Shown here one piece after another: positions 17,583 through 26,072 of a stretch of 64,000 bases of DNA. The notes beneath the pieces were generated by a model. That model searched no databases, had not been told where the DNA came from, and saw only the letters and a program-made list of their open reading frames with translations. Source of the DNA: Rothia nasimurium (lineage in GTDB: Bacteria; Actinomycetota; Actinomycetes; Actinomycetales; Micrococcaceae); contig NZ_CAKMSR010000003.1 of assembly GCF_928381705.1 (NCBI RefSeq), positions 62,001-126,000 on the forward strand, written 5' to 3'. Position 1 is the first letter of the stretch, and every line of letters starts with the position of its first letter. The position numbers were made by a program, and so were the translations under genes.

Positions 17583-18377
17583 TTAGTCCCAGGTGGGGTT
17601 AGCCAGGTCCACCCCGGCACGTTCAGCCTCTGCTTCGATAGCGTCGGCCAGCCACTGGGCTAGGCCGGGCTGCTGGGACTCGTAGTAGCTGGTGAACCGC
17701 TCATCCGTAACGTAACCGCGTGAGATCAGGTAATGCTTGGCGGGGGTTACGGGGAAGAACTCGCTCAGCAGCTGACGGTGGGCGTGGACGAGCTCGCCCG
17801 CCTCGTCGCTGTCTGTCGGCAGGTTGCGGCGTACGGCATCCGCTAGTTTTCCGTCCAGCTCAGCGGCGCGATTCTTGTAACCGGCCCAGTCGGCCTGGCT
17901 CCAGCTTGCGGTGCGCTGCTGGCTGATGGCCCAGTCATCTGTGCCGGTGTAGCGTTCCTCAGCTTCTGCCTGGTAGCTGGCAAAGTTGGCATCGCCGAGA
18001 ACTTCGCCGATTTCGGTGAGGGTGAGTTTCTTGTTCGTCATTTCGTTCTCCATGAGGGTGTCGATAGCAGTGACCATAGCGGAGAGCTGCTGTTGCTGCT
18101 CCATGAGGGCCTGGCGTTGCCTGCGGAGGTGCTCCAGGCTGGTTGAGCTACTGGCCAGGGCTTCTTTAATGTCGGTGAGTTTCATGCCGGTTGCCCGGTA
18201 GATAAGGATCCGTTGCAGAGTCGCAATATCATCGGGAGTGTACAGCCGATAATTTGACCAGGTACGCTCAGCAGGGGCAACGAGCCCGAGGGATTCCCAA
18301 TGGTGCAGGGTGCGCACCGTGACACCGAGAGCCTGCGCTACTTCCCCTACTGTGTAGAGGCTTTCTTGATCCTTCAT
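17583..18377 (-). CDS. TipA-like MerR-family regulator with TipAS ligand domain
   Basis: 264 residues. Residues 6-75 form a MerR winged helix (YTVGEVAQALGVTVRTLHHWESLGL), 75-112 a coiled-coil dimerisation helix, and 113-264 a TipAS domain, which in Streptomyces binds thiopeptide antibiotics and activates the tipA promoter. An internal ATG at 18039-18041 (MTNKKLTL) follows GGAG at 9 bp and would give a 152-residue TipAS-only product, as is known for tipA. The main ATG is only about 7 bp from a -10 box, so the long form is probably read from a leaderless message. Upstream is a MerR-type promoter; downstream palindrome D and a DinB remnant. Confidence 0.88.
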   Translation of the reverse strand: MKDQESLYTVGEVAQALGVTVRTLHHWESLGLVAPAERTWSNYRLYTPDDIATLQRILIYRATGMKLTDIKEALASSSTSLEHLRRQRQALMEQQQQLSAMVTAIDTLMENEMTNKKLTLTEIGEVLGDANFASYQAEAEERYTGTDDWAISQQRTASWSQADWAGYKNRAAELDGKLADAVRRNLPTDSDEAGELVHAHRQLLSEFFPVTPAKHYLISRGYVTDERFTSYYESQQPGLAQWLADAIEAEAERAGVDLANPTWD

Positions 18378-18383
18378 GCTTCC

Positions 18384-18414
18384 ATTGTGGGGCCTAACGT
18401 GGCGTGAGGGTCAA
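18384..18414 (-). promoter_or_regulatory. MerR-type promoter and operator of the TipA-like gene
   Basis: Read on the minus strand: -35 TTGACC (18414-18409), a 19-bp spacer, and -10 CACAAT (18389-18384). The 17-bp dyad CCTCACGCCACGTTAGG fills the spacer. A 19-bp spacer with a dyad inside is the hallmark of MerR-activated promoters. Expected transcription start falls at about 18377, the start codon. Confidence 0.75.
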
Positions 18415-18433
18415 GCTCGAACTAAGTTAGATA

Positions 18434-19582
18434 TTGACCGTAGCGAAATTCCTGATATTGGTGGCGGAGACGTTGAGTTCCAGATTGCATAGCAGTTACC
18501 CTGAGCGTGTTGCCCTCGCCCGTAAGAGGCGGGGGCATACCCGTGTGTCTTTGGCACAGGAACTAGGGGTAACAGACCGTACTACTCAAAAATATGAAAA
18601 AGAGGGTGTCCCTGATTCTGCGGTTAGCCAGTTGGCTCATGTTCTTGGGTACCCGGTTGAGTATTTTTCACGCCAGCCACAGGTGGCGGTTGAAGTTGAC
18701 GGTGTTAATTTTAGGGCTGGCCGTGCGGCTACTCGCAGTGCGCGTGATTCTGCCGTTGCAGCAGGTGTTACCGGTATTGAGGTCATGCAGTGGGTGGAGG
18801 ATAAGTTCACCCTACCTTCTATTGTCGTGCCCTCATTCGAGGGGATAGCTCCAAGGGTAGCTGCTCAATTACTTCGTGAGGAGTGGGGACTAGGTACTAA
18901 GCCTCTGCCGAATTTGGTGCAGTTGTGCGAGTCGCGGGGTATTAGTGTGATGGTGCTTCCAGAAGCTGCCATGCAAGTCGATGGGTTCTCGCTCTGGTAT
19001 GAGGGTAAGCCCTTTATTTTTATTGCACGGCAGAAGACGCCCGAGCGGGCTAGGTTTGATATTGCTCATGAACTGGGGCATCTTGTGCTGCACCGGTTTG
19101 CCCCTGTTGATGATTCTTCGGCTGGGCAGGAGCGCGAGGCGGATGAGTTCGCGTCTGCTCTATTAATGCCTGAGTCGCTGTTGGCTGAGTATCTCCCTCA
19201 GAATGCTTCAGTGGACGATCTTGTAGAAGCTAAGTACATTTTTCAGGTATCTGCCTTTGCCTTGGCAACCTCTTTGCATAAGAGTGGGCGGATGACTGAT
19301 TGGATTTACCGCAAGGTGTGTATTGAGCTAACACGCCGGGGGTATAGGGACGGCGAGCCCGAGGGCATGGGAGCTTTTGAGCAGTCCCGGCTTTTCCCGC
19401 AGGTGTTCACTGCTGATAAGGGCGGTGCTGTGACGGCTGAGCGTATTGCTGTTGATCTTGCGGTGCCAGTTGATGATGTGCTGACCTTGACGTTTAGCAC
19501 TCGTCTGCGACTTGTGCAGGGGGAAGGCAAGGCTGAAAAGCATAGTGAGAGCGGACGCCCGGCGCTGCGCGTAGTGCGTTAA
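18434..19582 (+). CDS. HTH-XRE and ImmA/IrrE-family zinc peptidase protein
   Basis: Up to 382 residues. N-terminal XRE helix-turn-helix (RVALARKRRGHTRVSLAQELGV...TTQKYEKEG is interrupted here only by residue choice), then an ImmA/IrrE metallopeptidase domain with H-E-L-G-H (in FDIAHELGHLVLH) and the downstream EREADEFASALLMP glutamate. Relatives cleave repressors or act as antitoxins in mobile elements. The first codon is uncertain: TTG at 18434 may instead be part of a -35 box (TTGACC, 16 bp, TATTGG), and TTG at 18473 or 18485, just after GGCGGAG, are good alternatives. It is divergent from the TipA-like gene. Confidence 0.83.
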   Translation: MTVAKFLILVAETLSSRLHSSYPERVALARKRRGHTRVSLAQELGVTDRTTQKYEKEGVPDSAVSQLAHVLGYPVEYFSRQPQVAVEVDGVNFRAGRAATRSARDSAVAAGVTGIEVMQWVEDKFTLPSIVVPSFEGIAPRVAAQLLREEWGLGTKPLPNLVQLCESRGISVMVLPEAAMQVDGFSLWYEGKPFIFIARQKTPERARFDIAHELGHLVLHRFAPVDDSSAGQEREADEFASALLMPESLLAEYLPQNASVDDLVEAKYIFQVSAFALATSLHKSGRMTDWIYRKVCIELTRRGYRDGEPEGMGAFEQSRLFPQVFTADKGGAVTAERIAVDLAVPVDDVLTLTFSTRLRLVQGEGKAEKHSESGRPALRVVR

Positions 19583-19657
19583 GTTGAACCCCGATCTGTT
19601 AATAGTTAGGGTGTGTGTGCAATTTCGGTTGTTGTCTTACCGGGGTAACTGACGGCG

Positions 19658-20080
19658 CTATTTCTGCCGAAAGTCTTTGCCTGGCAAGGTGGGGACTAGC
19701 TCGAAGAAACGCTCAGTCATGGCAAGCAGTTTACCTGTTTTAACGAAGCCAGCGATGGTGCCTTCACTGAACCTCTCGCCGCGTCCTGCCATGAAGAAAT
19801 AGAGGGTGAGGTCAGCCAGGCCGCATTCCTCAATGGGGGCGGGGTTCTGGTGGTTCTTCAACCAATTGCTGTAGGGCTCAGAGCCAACACCCATGACGTC
19901 GGACAGGAAGGTCATGGCGTCAGAGATTCCGTTCCACAACCACGGGGGAACATCCGAGTAACCTAGTTGGGCGGGGGAGTCCTCAGCGGGGCTTGTTTCT
20001 GCACCATCTTTTAAGTTGCGGTGCATGAGGGAAATACCGTCGAAAAGCTGTTCAGCAGTTTTGTTGTCTCTTAATCCCAT
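19658..20080 (-). CDS. Hypothetical protein, resembles DUF6508
   Basis: 140 residues, soluble. The C-terminal part (YFFMAGRGERFSEGTIAGFVKTGKLLAMTERFFELV) resembles DUF6508 proteins, in which R-G-E-R-F and a later R-x-x-E-L are conserved; this is recalled, not searched. The N-terminal region has Glu/Asp-rich loops. No partner on the same strand. Its function is unknown. Confidence 0.55.
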   Translation of the reverse strand: MGLRDNKTAEQLFDGISLMHRNLKDGAETSPAEDSPAQLGYSDVPPWLWNGISDAMTFLSDVMGVGSEPYSNWLKNHQNPAPIEECGLADLTLYFFMAGRGERFSEGTIAGFVKTGKLLAMTERFFELVPTLPGKDFRQK

Positions 20081-20269
20081 ATACCTATTAAGCCAGATTA
20101 GAATAGAAAATCGAAGGGATATCAGCGGTTCGATGTTCAGTAGATATCTTCGATATTGCCGGGAAGTCCACGGTGCGGTTTGGGTGCAGGGTATTGCCCG
20201 ATTTCACGGATGATTTCGGTATGCCAGGCGCCAGTACTGCCGGTCATAAGTACAACACCTAAGAACCTC

Positions 20270-20304
20270 TTGTTTTCAGAACTATTTCTGAATAAGCTGT
20301 TTGT
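20270..20304 (+). promoter_or_regulatory. Leaderless promoter with operator upstream of the Phd-like gene
   Basis: TTGTTT (20270-20275), 17 bp, TAAGCT (20293-20298), then ATG at 20305, about where transcription should start. The spacer holds a perfect inverted repeat TTCAGAA-CTAT-TTCTGAA (20275-20292), a likely autoregulatory site. Confidence 0.6.
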
Positions 20305-20757
20305 ATGTCTACTCTTACCTACGCTCGAACCTTCAATTCCTCAGAGCTGAGCCGCAACCCTAAACCAGTTTTTGAAGCGGTTGAGTCTCAGCCTGTTCTT
20401 GTGACCCGTCGTGATGGTGAAAACCTGGTGCTAATGACTGAGCACGAGGCAGACGAGCGTCGCGATATGTTTGCAATTGCAGCTCAGATTATTGCTGCAA
20501 CAACACTTGAGGGTGGTTCACTGGCTGAACGTATGGCCACTGTTTTCCCCTGGATGTTAGCGCTCGATACTGGGGACCGTGAGCTTTGCGCCCGTGAACT
20601 GATCGACACTGCCCGAGCTGCTTTTGCTACCAACCAGCCAAAGACTTTGCTGGTAGGGGTAACGAGCTGGTTTGAGTCCGCAACTGCCCTTGCTGCTGGG
20701 CTGGATGAAGTGGAACCTGAATGGTTGCCTGAGCCTGTGAACTTAGAGGTTCCTTGA
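20305..20757 (+). CDS. Phd/YefM-like antitoxin with extended C-terminal domain
   Basis: 150 residues. Residues 1-50 look like a Phd/YefM domain (ARTFNSSELSRNPKPVFEAVESQPVLVTRRDGENLVLMT). The remaining ~100 residues are helical and unassigned, longer than the ~30-residue tail of ordinary antitoxins. The start codon has no Shine-Dalgarno site and lies right after a promoter with an internal palindrome. It leads a cluster of three genes in which the next two are close or overlapping. Confidence 0.7.
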   Translation: MSTLTYARTFNSSELSRNPKPVFEAVESQPVLVTRRDGENLVLMTEHEADERRDMFAIAAQIIAATTLEGGSLAERMATVFPWMLALDTGDRELCARELIDTARAAFATNQPKTLLVGVTSWFESATALAAGLDEVEPEWLPEPVNLEVP

Positions 20758-20845
20758 AAAACTTATTGCGTTAGCTGTCACTAGCGGAAGAATAAGCCTG
20801 TCTAATATTGCTATGATAATCGAAGATGTATTCGAGAGGTGGTGC

Positions 20846-21271
20846 ATGATGGCAGGCCATCAGAATCTTGCTTCAGGAACGAAGTTCCACAGCCGGTGTG
20901 ACGAGTGTGTAGAGACCTTGCCAGCGATCAGGTTTCACCTGGACGAGGAACGGCAACTGGAAGCAATCGACAGGCATATTACTTGTTCTTCGTTTTCCAG
21001 GAATAATCCTTTAGTTGTGCAATTCAGTGTTGGATTAATGGCCTACCATTCACCTTCAAAAGATGTGGTTGATGTGATTCGAGCATGCTCAGCTCACGAG
21101 AACTTCCACTACCATGTTGGTGATTATCTGAGGCCCAAAAAGAAGCTACCTGCTCGGGGCATTCGAGTATTAAATAGTGCTGAGGATAGCCACGAAGCGT
21201 ATGATGAAGCTTGTAGCTACGTTATTGGTGAAGCGTTTGAAAGGTGGCGAGAATGGCATCCGAGAAAATAA
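20846..21271 (+). CDS. Unrecognised protein, possible toxin partner
   Basis: 141 residues from the ATG at 20846, preceded by GAGAGGTGG; the frame is open from 20813 but that ATG has no ribosome site. Soluble, mixed charge, rich in His, Cys and aromatic residues: C-D-E-C near the N-terminus, FHYHVGDYLRPKKK in the middle and a C-terminal AFERWREWHPRK. I do not recognise the family. Position directly after a Phd-like gene and before an overlapping third gene suggests a toxin-antitoxin-like role, but nothing in the sequence proves it. Confidence 0.6.
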   Translation: MMAGHQNLASGTKFHSRCDECVETLPAIRFHLDEERQLEAIDRHITCSSFSRNNPLVVQFSVGLMAYHSPSKDVVDVIRACSAHENFHYHVGDYLRPKKKLPARGIRVLNSAEDSHEAYDEACSYVIGEAFERWREWHPRK

Positions 21272-21678
21272 TTATGAAGAGAGCTCAACTGGCGGCGTCA
21301 TTTAGCCGGGCCGCCAGAACAACCGTCGAAGGTAAGGCATTTGTTGAGGCGGTCATGGAAAGCTCTCCTGAACAAGCGGAGCTAACGGTGGTTCCTGCTG
21401 CTGCTGAAGAGTCCGCAGTTCTAACTTTTCACCGGATCGAACGGCTAAACGTTCCTGTTGTCGTGTTGGTAACCAATGATGGGAATGAAATTGTTGCGCG
21501 TAACCTGTTATGGAACAGTCAAGAAGTTAAGACTAGCTCCTACACCGATATCTCTACAGAAATCACAACCTTGGACTGGATGAAGTCTATGGATGAAACT
21601 CCAGGTCAGAACTTTGCTGTTACTGGTTCTGAGTTTGCAACTAGAATCAATTCTTTAGCCACTTTGACTGTGGCTTGA
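21253..21678 (+). CDS. Unrecognised protein, third gene of the Phd-led module
   Basis: 141 residues from the ATG at 21253, with GAAAGGTGG 6 bp upstream; it overlaps the end of the preceding gene by 19 bp in another frame, so translation is probably coupled. N-terminal helix AQLAASFSRAARTTVEGKAFVEAV, then beta-rich VLTFHRIERLNVPVVVLVTNDGNEIVARN. No family recognised. It could be a toxin, an accessory antitoxin or a chaperone-like partner. Confidence 0.6.
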   Translation: MASEKIIMKRAQLAASFSRAARTTVEGKAFVEAVMESSPEQAELTVVPAAAEESAVLTFHRIERLNVPVVVLVTNDGNEIVARNLLWNSQEVKTSSYTDISTEITTLDWMKSMDETPGQNFAVTGSEFATRINSLATLTVA

Positions 21679-21717
21679 AACCACTTATTCGCTTTACCAA
21701 AGAAAGACTACTGTACT

Positions 21718-22662
21718 GTGCCTAACGCTTCTGTAGATTTTGTTGCCGTTGATTTTGAGACTGCAAATGCGAGCCGGGCTTCGGCTTGTGCAGTTGGTTT
21801 GACGGTGGTGAGGGGCGGCCAAGTTGTAGAGACTGTGTCGTGGTTAGTGAAGCCTCATGAGTCTGTTGCTGATTTTCATCCCTTAAACGTGAGTATCCAC
21901 GGTATTACTCCTGCAATGGTTGAGGCTGATGGTGTGGGATGGGTTGAAACTCGCCAGAGAATGCAAGAAATTATCGATGATCTGCCTGTGATTGCTCATA
22001 ATTCGGGCTTTGATCGGTCAGTGTGGAATCATGCCAATAAGGTTGCTGGTATTGATGAGTTAGCTCCTGATTTTTATTGCACATTGAGCTTGTCTCGTAG
22101 GTTGAGTAAGACTGGTGTGATTGAAGGACTGGACCAACACCGTCTTGATGTTCTGGCTGAGTTCTTTGGGCTGGAGCAGCTTCATCATCATGAGGCTGGC
22201 GAGGATTCCTTGATGGCAGCTTTGGTTGCTTTACGTTTGGTTGATCTTGTGGGGGCGTCTTCGGTTGAGGACGCTTGGGGCGGGCCAACTAGTTCAGGCA
22301 TGATTCGTGCTGACCGTGTTCCGGTGCCTCGTAAGGTTCGACGAAATAATGTTCCGTCTGTTGTTCCGGTGGCTCCTGCGCCGGAGGGAATAGCGGGGGA
22401 GACTTTTACCTTGACGGGTGGGCTTGACGCTATGACTCGTGAGGAGTGTTTGGCTGCAATTGAGGCTGCAGGTGGCCTTATCGCTAAATCGGTAACGAAG
22501 AAAACCACTGTCTTGGTGATTGGCGCCGGGGCTGAGGAAAGTATGCCGCCTTTGCTGGGTGAGAACCGTAAGGAACTTAAGGCTATTTCTTTGATTGAAG
22601 CCGGTCAGCGGATTGCGGTGATCGGGGAACCTGATTTGCTTGAGCTACTCAATGAAATTTAG
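21718..22662 (+). CDS. DEDD 3'-5' exonuclease with C-terminal BRCT domain
   Basis: 314 residues from GTG at 21718. The N-terminal DnaQ-like domain shows exo I VAVDFETAN, exo II VIAHNSGFDRSVW and exo III HHHEAGEDSLMAA, so all four acidic residues and the His of a DEDDh nuclease are present. Residues ~220-314 form a BRCT domain (ETFTLTGGLDAMTREECLAAIEAAGG). Exonuclease-BRCT fusions occur widely in actinobacteria in DNA repair and on mobile elements. It follows the Phd-led module by 39 bp and may be co-transcribed with it. Confidence 0.82.
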   Translation: MPNASVDFVAVDFETANASRASACAVGLTVVRGGQVVETVSWLVKPHESVADFHPLNVSIHGITPAMVEADGVGWVETRQRMQEIIDDLPVIAHNSGFDRSVWNHANKVAGIDELAPDFYCTLSLSRRLSKTGVIEGLDQHRLDVLAEFFGLEQLHHHEAGEDSLMAALVALRLVDLVGASSVEDAWGGPTSSGMIRADRVPVPRKVRRNNVPSVVPVAPAPEGIAGETFTLTGGLDAMTREECLAAIEAAGGLIAKSVTKKTTVLVIGAGAEESMPPLLGENRKELKAISLIEAGQRIAVIGEPDLLELLNEI

Positions 22663-22804
22663 AAATTAGCAGAAGATTATTGTAGTAACCAGTTAAAGTG
22701 ACTTCTCTATAGCATTAAACTTGGAAAATATATGGGGTGGTAAATTAGCGATTCAACCTAACCTTTGAAGGCTAAAATTTGGTAACCATAGGTAAAAGTA
22801 TTGA

Positions 22805-23410
22805 TTAATTTTTTATTATTTGTATTCTGTTCTTATTAATCAAATTTGTAAAATATTTGAAGTCATCTTCTGCTGAATCAGGGTTAATAATTCTGTAAAT
22901 TACTTCCTCATGTGTGGGATCTGTTTTGTTCATGATACTTCCGTAGGCACTAATCTTAATTTGCTTGCCGTTAGAATCCAGCCCCACGGATTGATCAACT
23001 AACCTTATCTCAGTAAATTCATTATATTCCAAGGTATACTGGAGGATTTGCAATATAACGTCAGAAATTGCAGCCGTTCCATAACCCTGCTGGAGGTATT
23101 TATTGCGAATGGTAGTATCATAGTAGGAGAATGCGATGTTAGAAATTTTATTAAAATGAAAAACATTCTTTACTATCTCGGTTCCAGTTATTCCATTATG
23201 AAGCGAAAACGGAAACCTATTTTCTGCGCTTGATTCCCTCAGTTGTACCGGAGACTTCATCTTTATTGTAATTAAATCTAAAGTTGAGTTGTGTAAACTT
23301 TTTTCCTCAACCCTATAGGTAAATACCAGGTCCTCTCTTCCCATTGCTTCTTCACGGCAAAATTGAGCTAGGTCGTCTAAGTTATTTGGCCGAATTAAAT
23401 ATTTTTCCAT
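22805..23410 (-). CDS. AT-rich gene next to hsdS, possible GNAT-fold protein
   Basis: 201 residues, encoded in a stretch (22680-23520) far richer in A+T than the rest of the window, a sign of recent transfer. The segment NKYLQQGYGTAAISDVILQ resembles GNAT acetyltransferase motif A (Q-x-x-G-x-G/A) followed by a helix and a strand IRLVDQS, but the match is weak. It is the last gene downstream of hsdRMS on the same strand, 111 bp after hsdS, so it may be an accessory part of the restriction locus or an unrelated cargo gene. Confidence 0.55.
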   Translation of the reverse strand: MEKYLIRPNNLDDLAQFCREEAMGREDLVFTYRVEEKSLHNSTLDLITIKMKSPVQLRESSAENRFPFSLHNGITGTEIVKNVFHFNKISNIAFSYYDTTIRNKYLQQGYGTAAISDVILQILQYTLEYNEFTEIRLVDQSVGLDSNGKQIKISAYGSIMNKTDPTHEEVIYRIINPDSAEDDFKYFTNLINKNRIQIIKN

Positions 23411-23521
23411 TAAAACTCTGATCCTCTTGACTTGTTCTGTGATGATTTTTATGAAATAATAAATGTTATTTAATATTAATTAAATTCTTCGGTGCTCGAT
23501 GTGATCAGGTTAGTGATTATC

Positions 23522-24520
23522 TCAAATTTTTAGCTCGAAGGAAAGTAACTGATTTTTATTTAATTTTGGTATATTTGCCCTGTTGGATAATGAGTTTGCG
23601 TAGGCGATAAAGCTCTCGGAGCTAAGCGCCATTTGAAGATATTTGGAATCTACTAGGTTGTTGTTGACTATCAAAGGGTACATATCCGCGCTACATAATC
23701 CATCAAACTGCGCTATCGCTACTTTATTGAGATTGGGGCGAATTTTTGAATATAGAATGTCCCCCTTTTTAAATAAGAATTTTCCACTCTTTACACCATC
23801 TTCAGCGGCTGTTCTCCAGCCACTGATTTCATCGCGTCCACTAACAATGCTGTCAGGTCCAATGTGTGGCAAATCTTGATATTCAGGTAGTGTCGGGTCA
23901 ACTAAGCCGGAGCGAATTTCAACAATCTCACCAAGCTTTACAGATTTCGTGGCTTTTGCATATTTCTGATTGAAAATCGCTCTATCAAATTCAATGAAAA
24001 GTTCCTGCTGGCGCTCACGCTTCTGTGAGATTATTGTTTGAAGATTCCAAATCTCGATTTGTCTCCTTTGCTCAATAATAGACGGGAGCTCAATTTCAAT
24101 TCCTTTTAGATCAGCTTGTCCAATATTCTGCTGGGTTCCACCTCGGCCCATTGAGATTAAACGAGGACGCAATTCCAATAACTTGTAAAATAAATATTGT
24201 GCAAGAATTACTGACTCGTCAGGAATTGCGAATGCAATAGCTTGTGACGTCGTCAGGTCGACCCCAGCTATACCTAATTTTCCAATTGAACCATACATTG
24301 CCACAAGGATTGATCCAGCAGGAACTAATTTAGCAGAGCTGTTTGCTAGACCTGCTTCAGTAATATTTTCTTTAGAAACAGAAACTATTCCATCATTCAA
24401 ATCAGATATCGAAAGCCAAGGAATATTACCTCCAAAATATTCCGAAACACTTCGTTTAGGTGTTCCTCCGCTACCCCAGCGAGCTATATCACCAAGCCTC
24501 ACCGTCCTAGTCTCGCTCAC
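23522..24520 (-). CDS. hsdS: Type I restriction specificity subunit HsdS, short C-terminus
   Basis: Chooses the DNA target for the HsdMS methylase and HsdRMS nuclease. 332 residues with two target-recognition domains: the first with the ARWGSGGTPKRSVSEYFGG...IPWLSISDLN start and YGSIGKLGI, the second beginning VKLGEIVEIRSG, and a central helical spacer (IWNLQTIISQKRERQQELF). The frame stops at NQLLSFELKI, just where the C-terminal conserved helix usually begins, so the half-subunit symmetry is incomplete. No continuation is seen in other frames; the flank is AT-rich. Start overlaps the hsdM stop (ATGA). Confidence 0.85.
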   Translation of the reverse strand: MSETRTVRLGDIARWGSGGTPKRSVSEYFGGNIPWLSISDLNDGIVSVSKENITEAGLANSSAKLVPAGSILVAMYGSIGKLGIAGVDLTTSQAIAFAIPDESVILAQYLFYKLLELRPRLISMGRGGTQQNIGQADLKGIEIELPSIIEQRRQIEIWNLQTIISQKRERQQELFIEFDRAIFNQKYAKATKSVKLGEIVEIRSGLVDPTLPEYQDLPHIGPDSIVSGRDEISGWRTAAEDGVKSGKFLFKKGDILYSKIRPNLNKVAIAQFDGLCSADMYPLIVNNNLVDSKYLQMALSSESFIAYANSLSNRANIPKLNKNQLLSFELKI

Positions 24521-25998
24521 AGCCCCATCACCTTCTTCAGCTGCTCGATGTGTTCGCCAATTTCGCGCTGGGTTTGCTCCAGCTCCGCAATAATCTCCTC
24601 AGGGGAGCGGTAGGTCACTTCTTCAAAAACCAGCTCCTTATAGCGGTTAATAGAGAGGTCATAGCCCTGCTCCACAATCTCACTCTTAGGAACAGTAAAG
24701 GACTTCTCCGTGCGGGCCCGCCCACGCTCAGCATCATCACGCTCAGCCCAGCGCTTCAAAACCTCCGGCAGGTCATTAGCCTCAACCGGGTTCCGCTTAT
24801 CATCCAGGCTGAACCCATCAGCCTCAACATCAAAGAACCACACCTCATCCGTGCCACCCGAATTCGTCTTCGTAAAGAACAAAATCGCAGTCGACACACC
24901 CGCATAAGGCTTAAAGACACCCGAAGGTAACTTCACCACAGCATCCAGCTTCTGGTCCTCAACCAAGGCGCGGCGAACGTCCTTATGCGCCTTCGACGAC
25001 CCAAATAAAACACCATCCGGCACAATCACCGCAGCCCGTCCACCGGGCTTCAACAACTTCAAAAACAGGGCCAAAAACAGCAACTCAGTCTTCTTAGTCT
25101 TAGCGACTTTCAACAAATCCTGGCTTGTCGCCTCATAATCCAAGCTCCCCGCAAACGGCGGATTCGCTAGAATCAAAGAGTACTTCTCGGCGTCCTCACT
25201 GGCGCCCTCACTCAAAGAATCACGGTAGCGAATATCAGGGTTATTCACCCCGTGCAACATCATATTCATCGACCCAATACGCAACATGGTCGAATCAAAG
25301 TCATACCCGTGGAACATACCCCCATGGAAATGCTCCCGGTGCTTGGCATTTGTAAACGGGTCACGATTCTCACGCACCCACTCAGCAGCTGCCACCAAAA
25401 AACCAGCCGTACCGCAGGCAGGGTCCACAATGACGTCCTCAACATCAGGAGCCATCATCGCCACCATCAACTCAATAATGTGTCGCGGAGTGCGGAACTG
25501 GCCATTACGACCCGCAACCGACAAATGCGACAGCAGGTACTCATACAAGTCACCACTCGTATCAAGATCATCAAGCGTAATAGCATCAAGCTGGTCAACA
25601 ACCTTAGCCAACAGGGCAGGAGTAGGAACCTTGAAAGTAGCATCCTTCATATGCTGGGTGTAGGTAGACTCCTCACCACCCAGCTGAGCCCCCAGATTAC
25701 GCAAGAACGGAAACACACCCGAGGCCATCACATCGAACATGACCTGAGGATCCTGATTCTTAAAATTCTGCCACCGCAACAGCTCCTGACCCTCACCAAA
25801 CACCGGGTTCTCCACCGGACGGCCAGTCAACCGAGCCTGCTTCTCAGCACGAGTTTGCGCATCATCCAAACGACGAATAAACAGCAGATACGTCAGCTGC
25901 TCAATAACCTCTAGCGGGTTAGAAATACCGCCAGAATAGAAGTCATTCCAAATACGATCAATACGTGATTTAGTCTCGCCCGAGATTGCAATAGCCAT
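24517..25998 (-). CDS. hsdM: Type I restriction-modification DNA methyltransferase HsdM
   Basis: N6-adenine methyltransferase subunit, 493 residues. The N-terminal HsdM domain (RIWNDFYSGGISNPLEVIEQLTYLLFIRRL) precedes SAM-binding DPACGTAGFLVAA and catalytic NPPF. The C-terminus carries a helix for contact with HsdS. On the coding strand third positions are rich in G and T, giving an A+C-rich plus strand (44 of 60 bases in 25021-25080). Coupled to hsdS by a four-base overlap and separated from hsdR by a small opposite-strand gene. Confidence 0.95.
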   Translation of the reverse strand: MAIAISGETKSRIDRIWNDFYSGGISNPLEVIEQLTYLLFIRRLDDAQTRAEKQARLTGRPVENPVFGEGQELLRWQNFKNQDPQVMFDVMASGVFPFLRNLGAQLGGEESTYTQHMKDATFKVPTPALLAKVVDQLDAITLDDLDTSGDLYEYLLSHLSVAGRNGQFRTPRHIIELMVAMMAPDVEDVIVDPACGTAGFLVAAAEWVRENRDPFTNAKHREHFHGGMFHGYDFDSTMLRIGSMNMMLHGVNNPDIRYRDSLSEGASEDAEKYSLILANPPFAGSLDYEATSQDLLKVAKTKKTELLFLALFLKLLKPGGRAAVIVPDGVLFGSSKAHKDVRRALVEDQKLDAVVKLPSGVFKPYAGVSTAILFFTKTNSGGTDEVWFFDVEADGFSLDDKRNPVEANDLPEVLKRWAERDDAERGRARTEKSFTVPKSEIVEQGYDLSINRYKELVFEEVTYRSPEEIIAELEQTQREIGEHIEQLKKVMGL

Positions 25999-26072
25999 AG
26001 CTCTAAGTATATGGGGTTATACCTCTGGGCAGCCTCTACCCAGGGAAGTGAACCTTGCGTAGACTAGGGAAC

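Noticed and set aside
20813..20845. ATG at 20813 as start of the second gene of the Phd-led module
   Set aside because: No ribosome site precedes it, whereas GAGAGGTGG stands at the right distance from the ATG at 20846.
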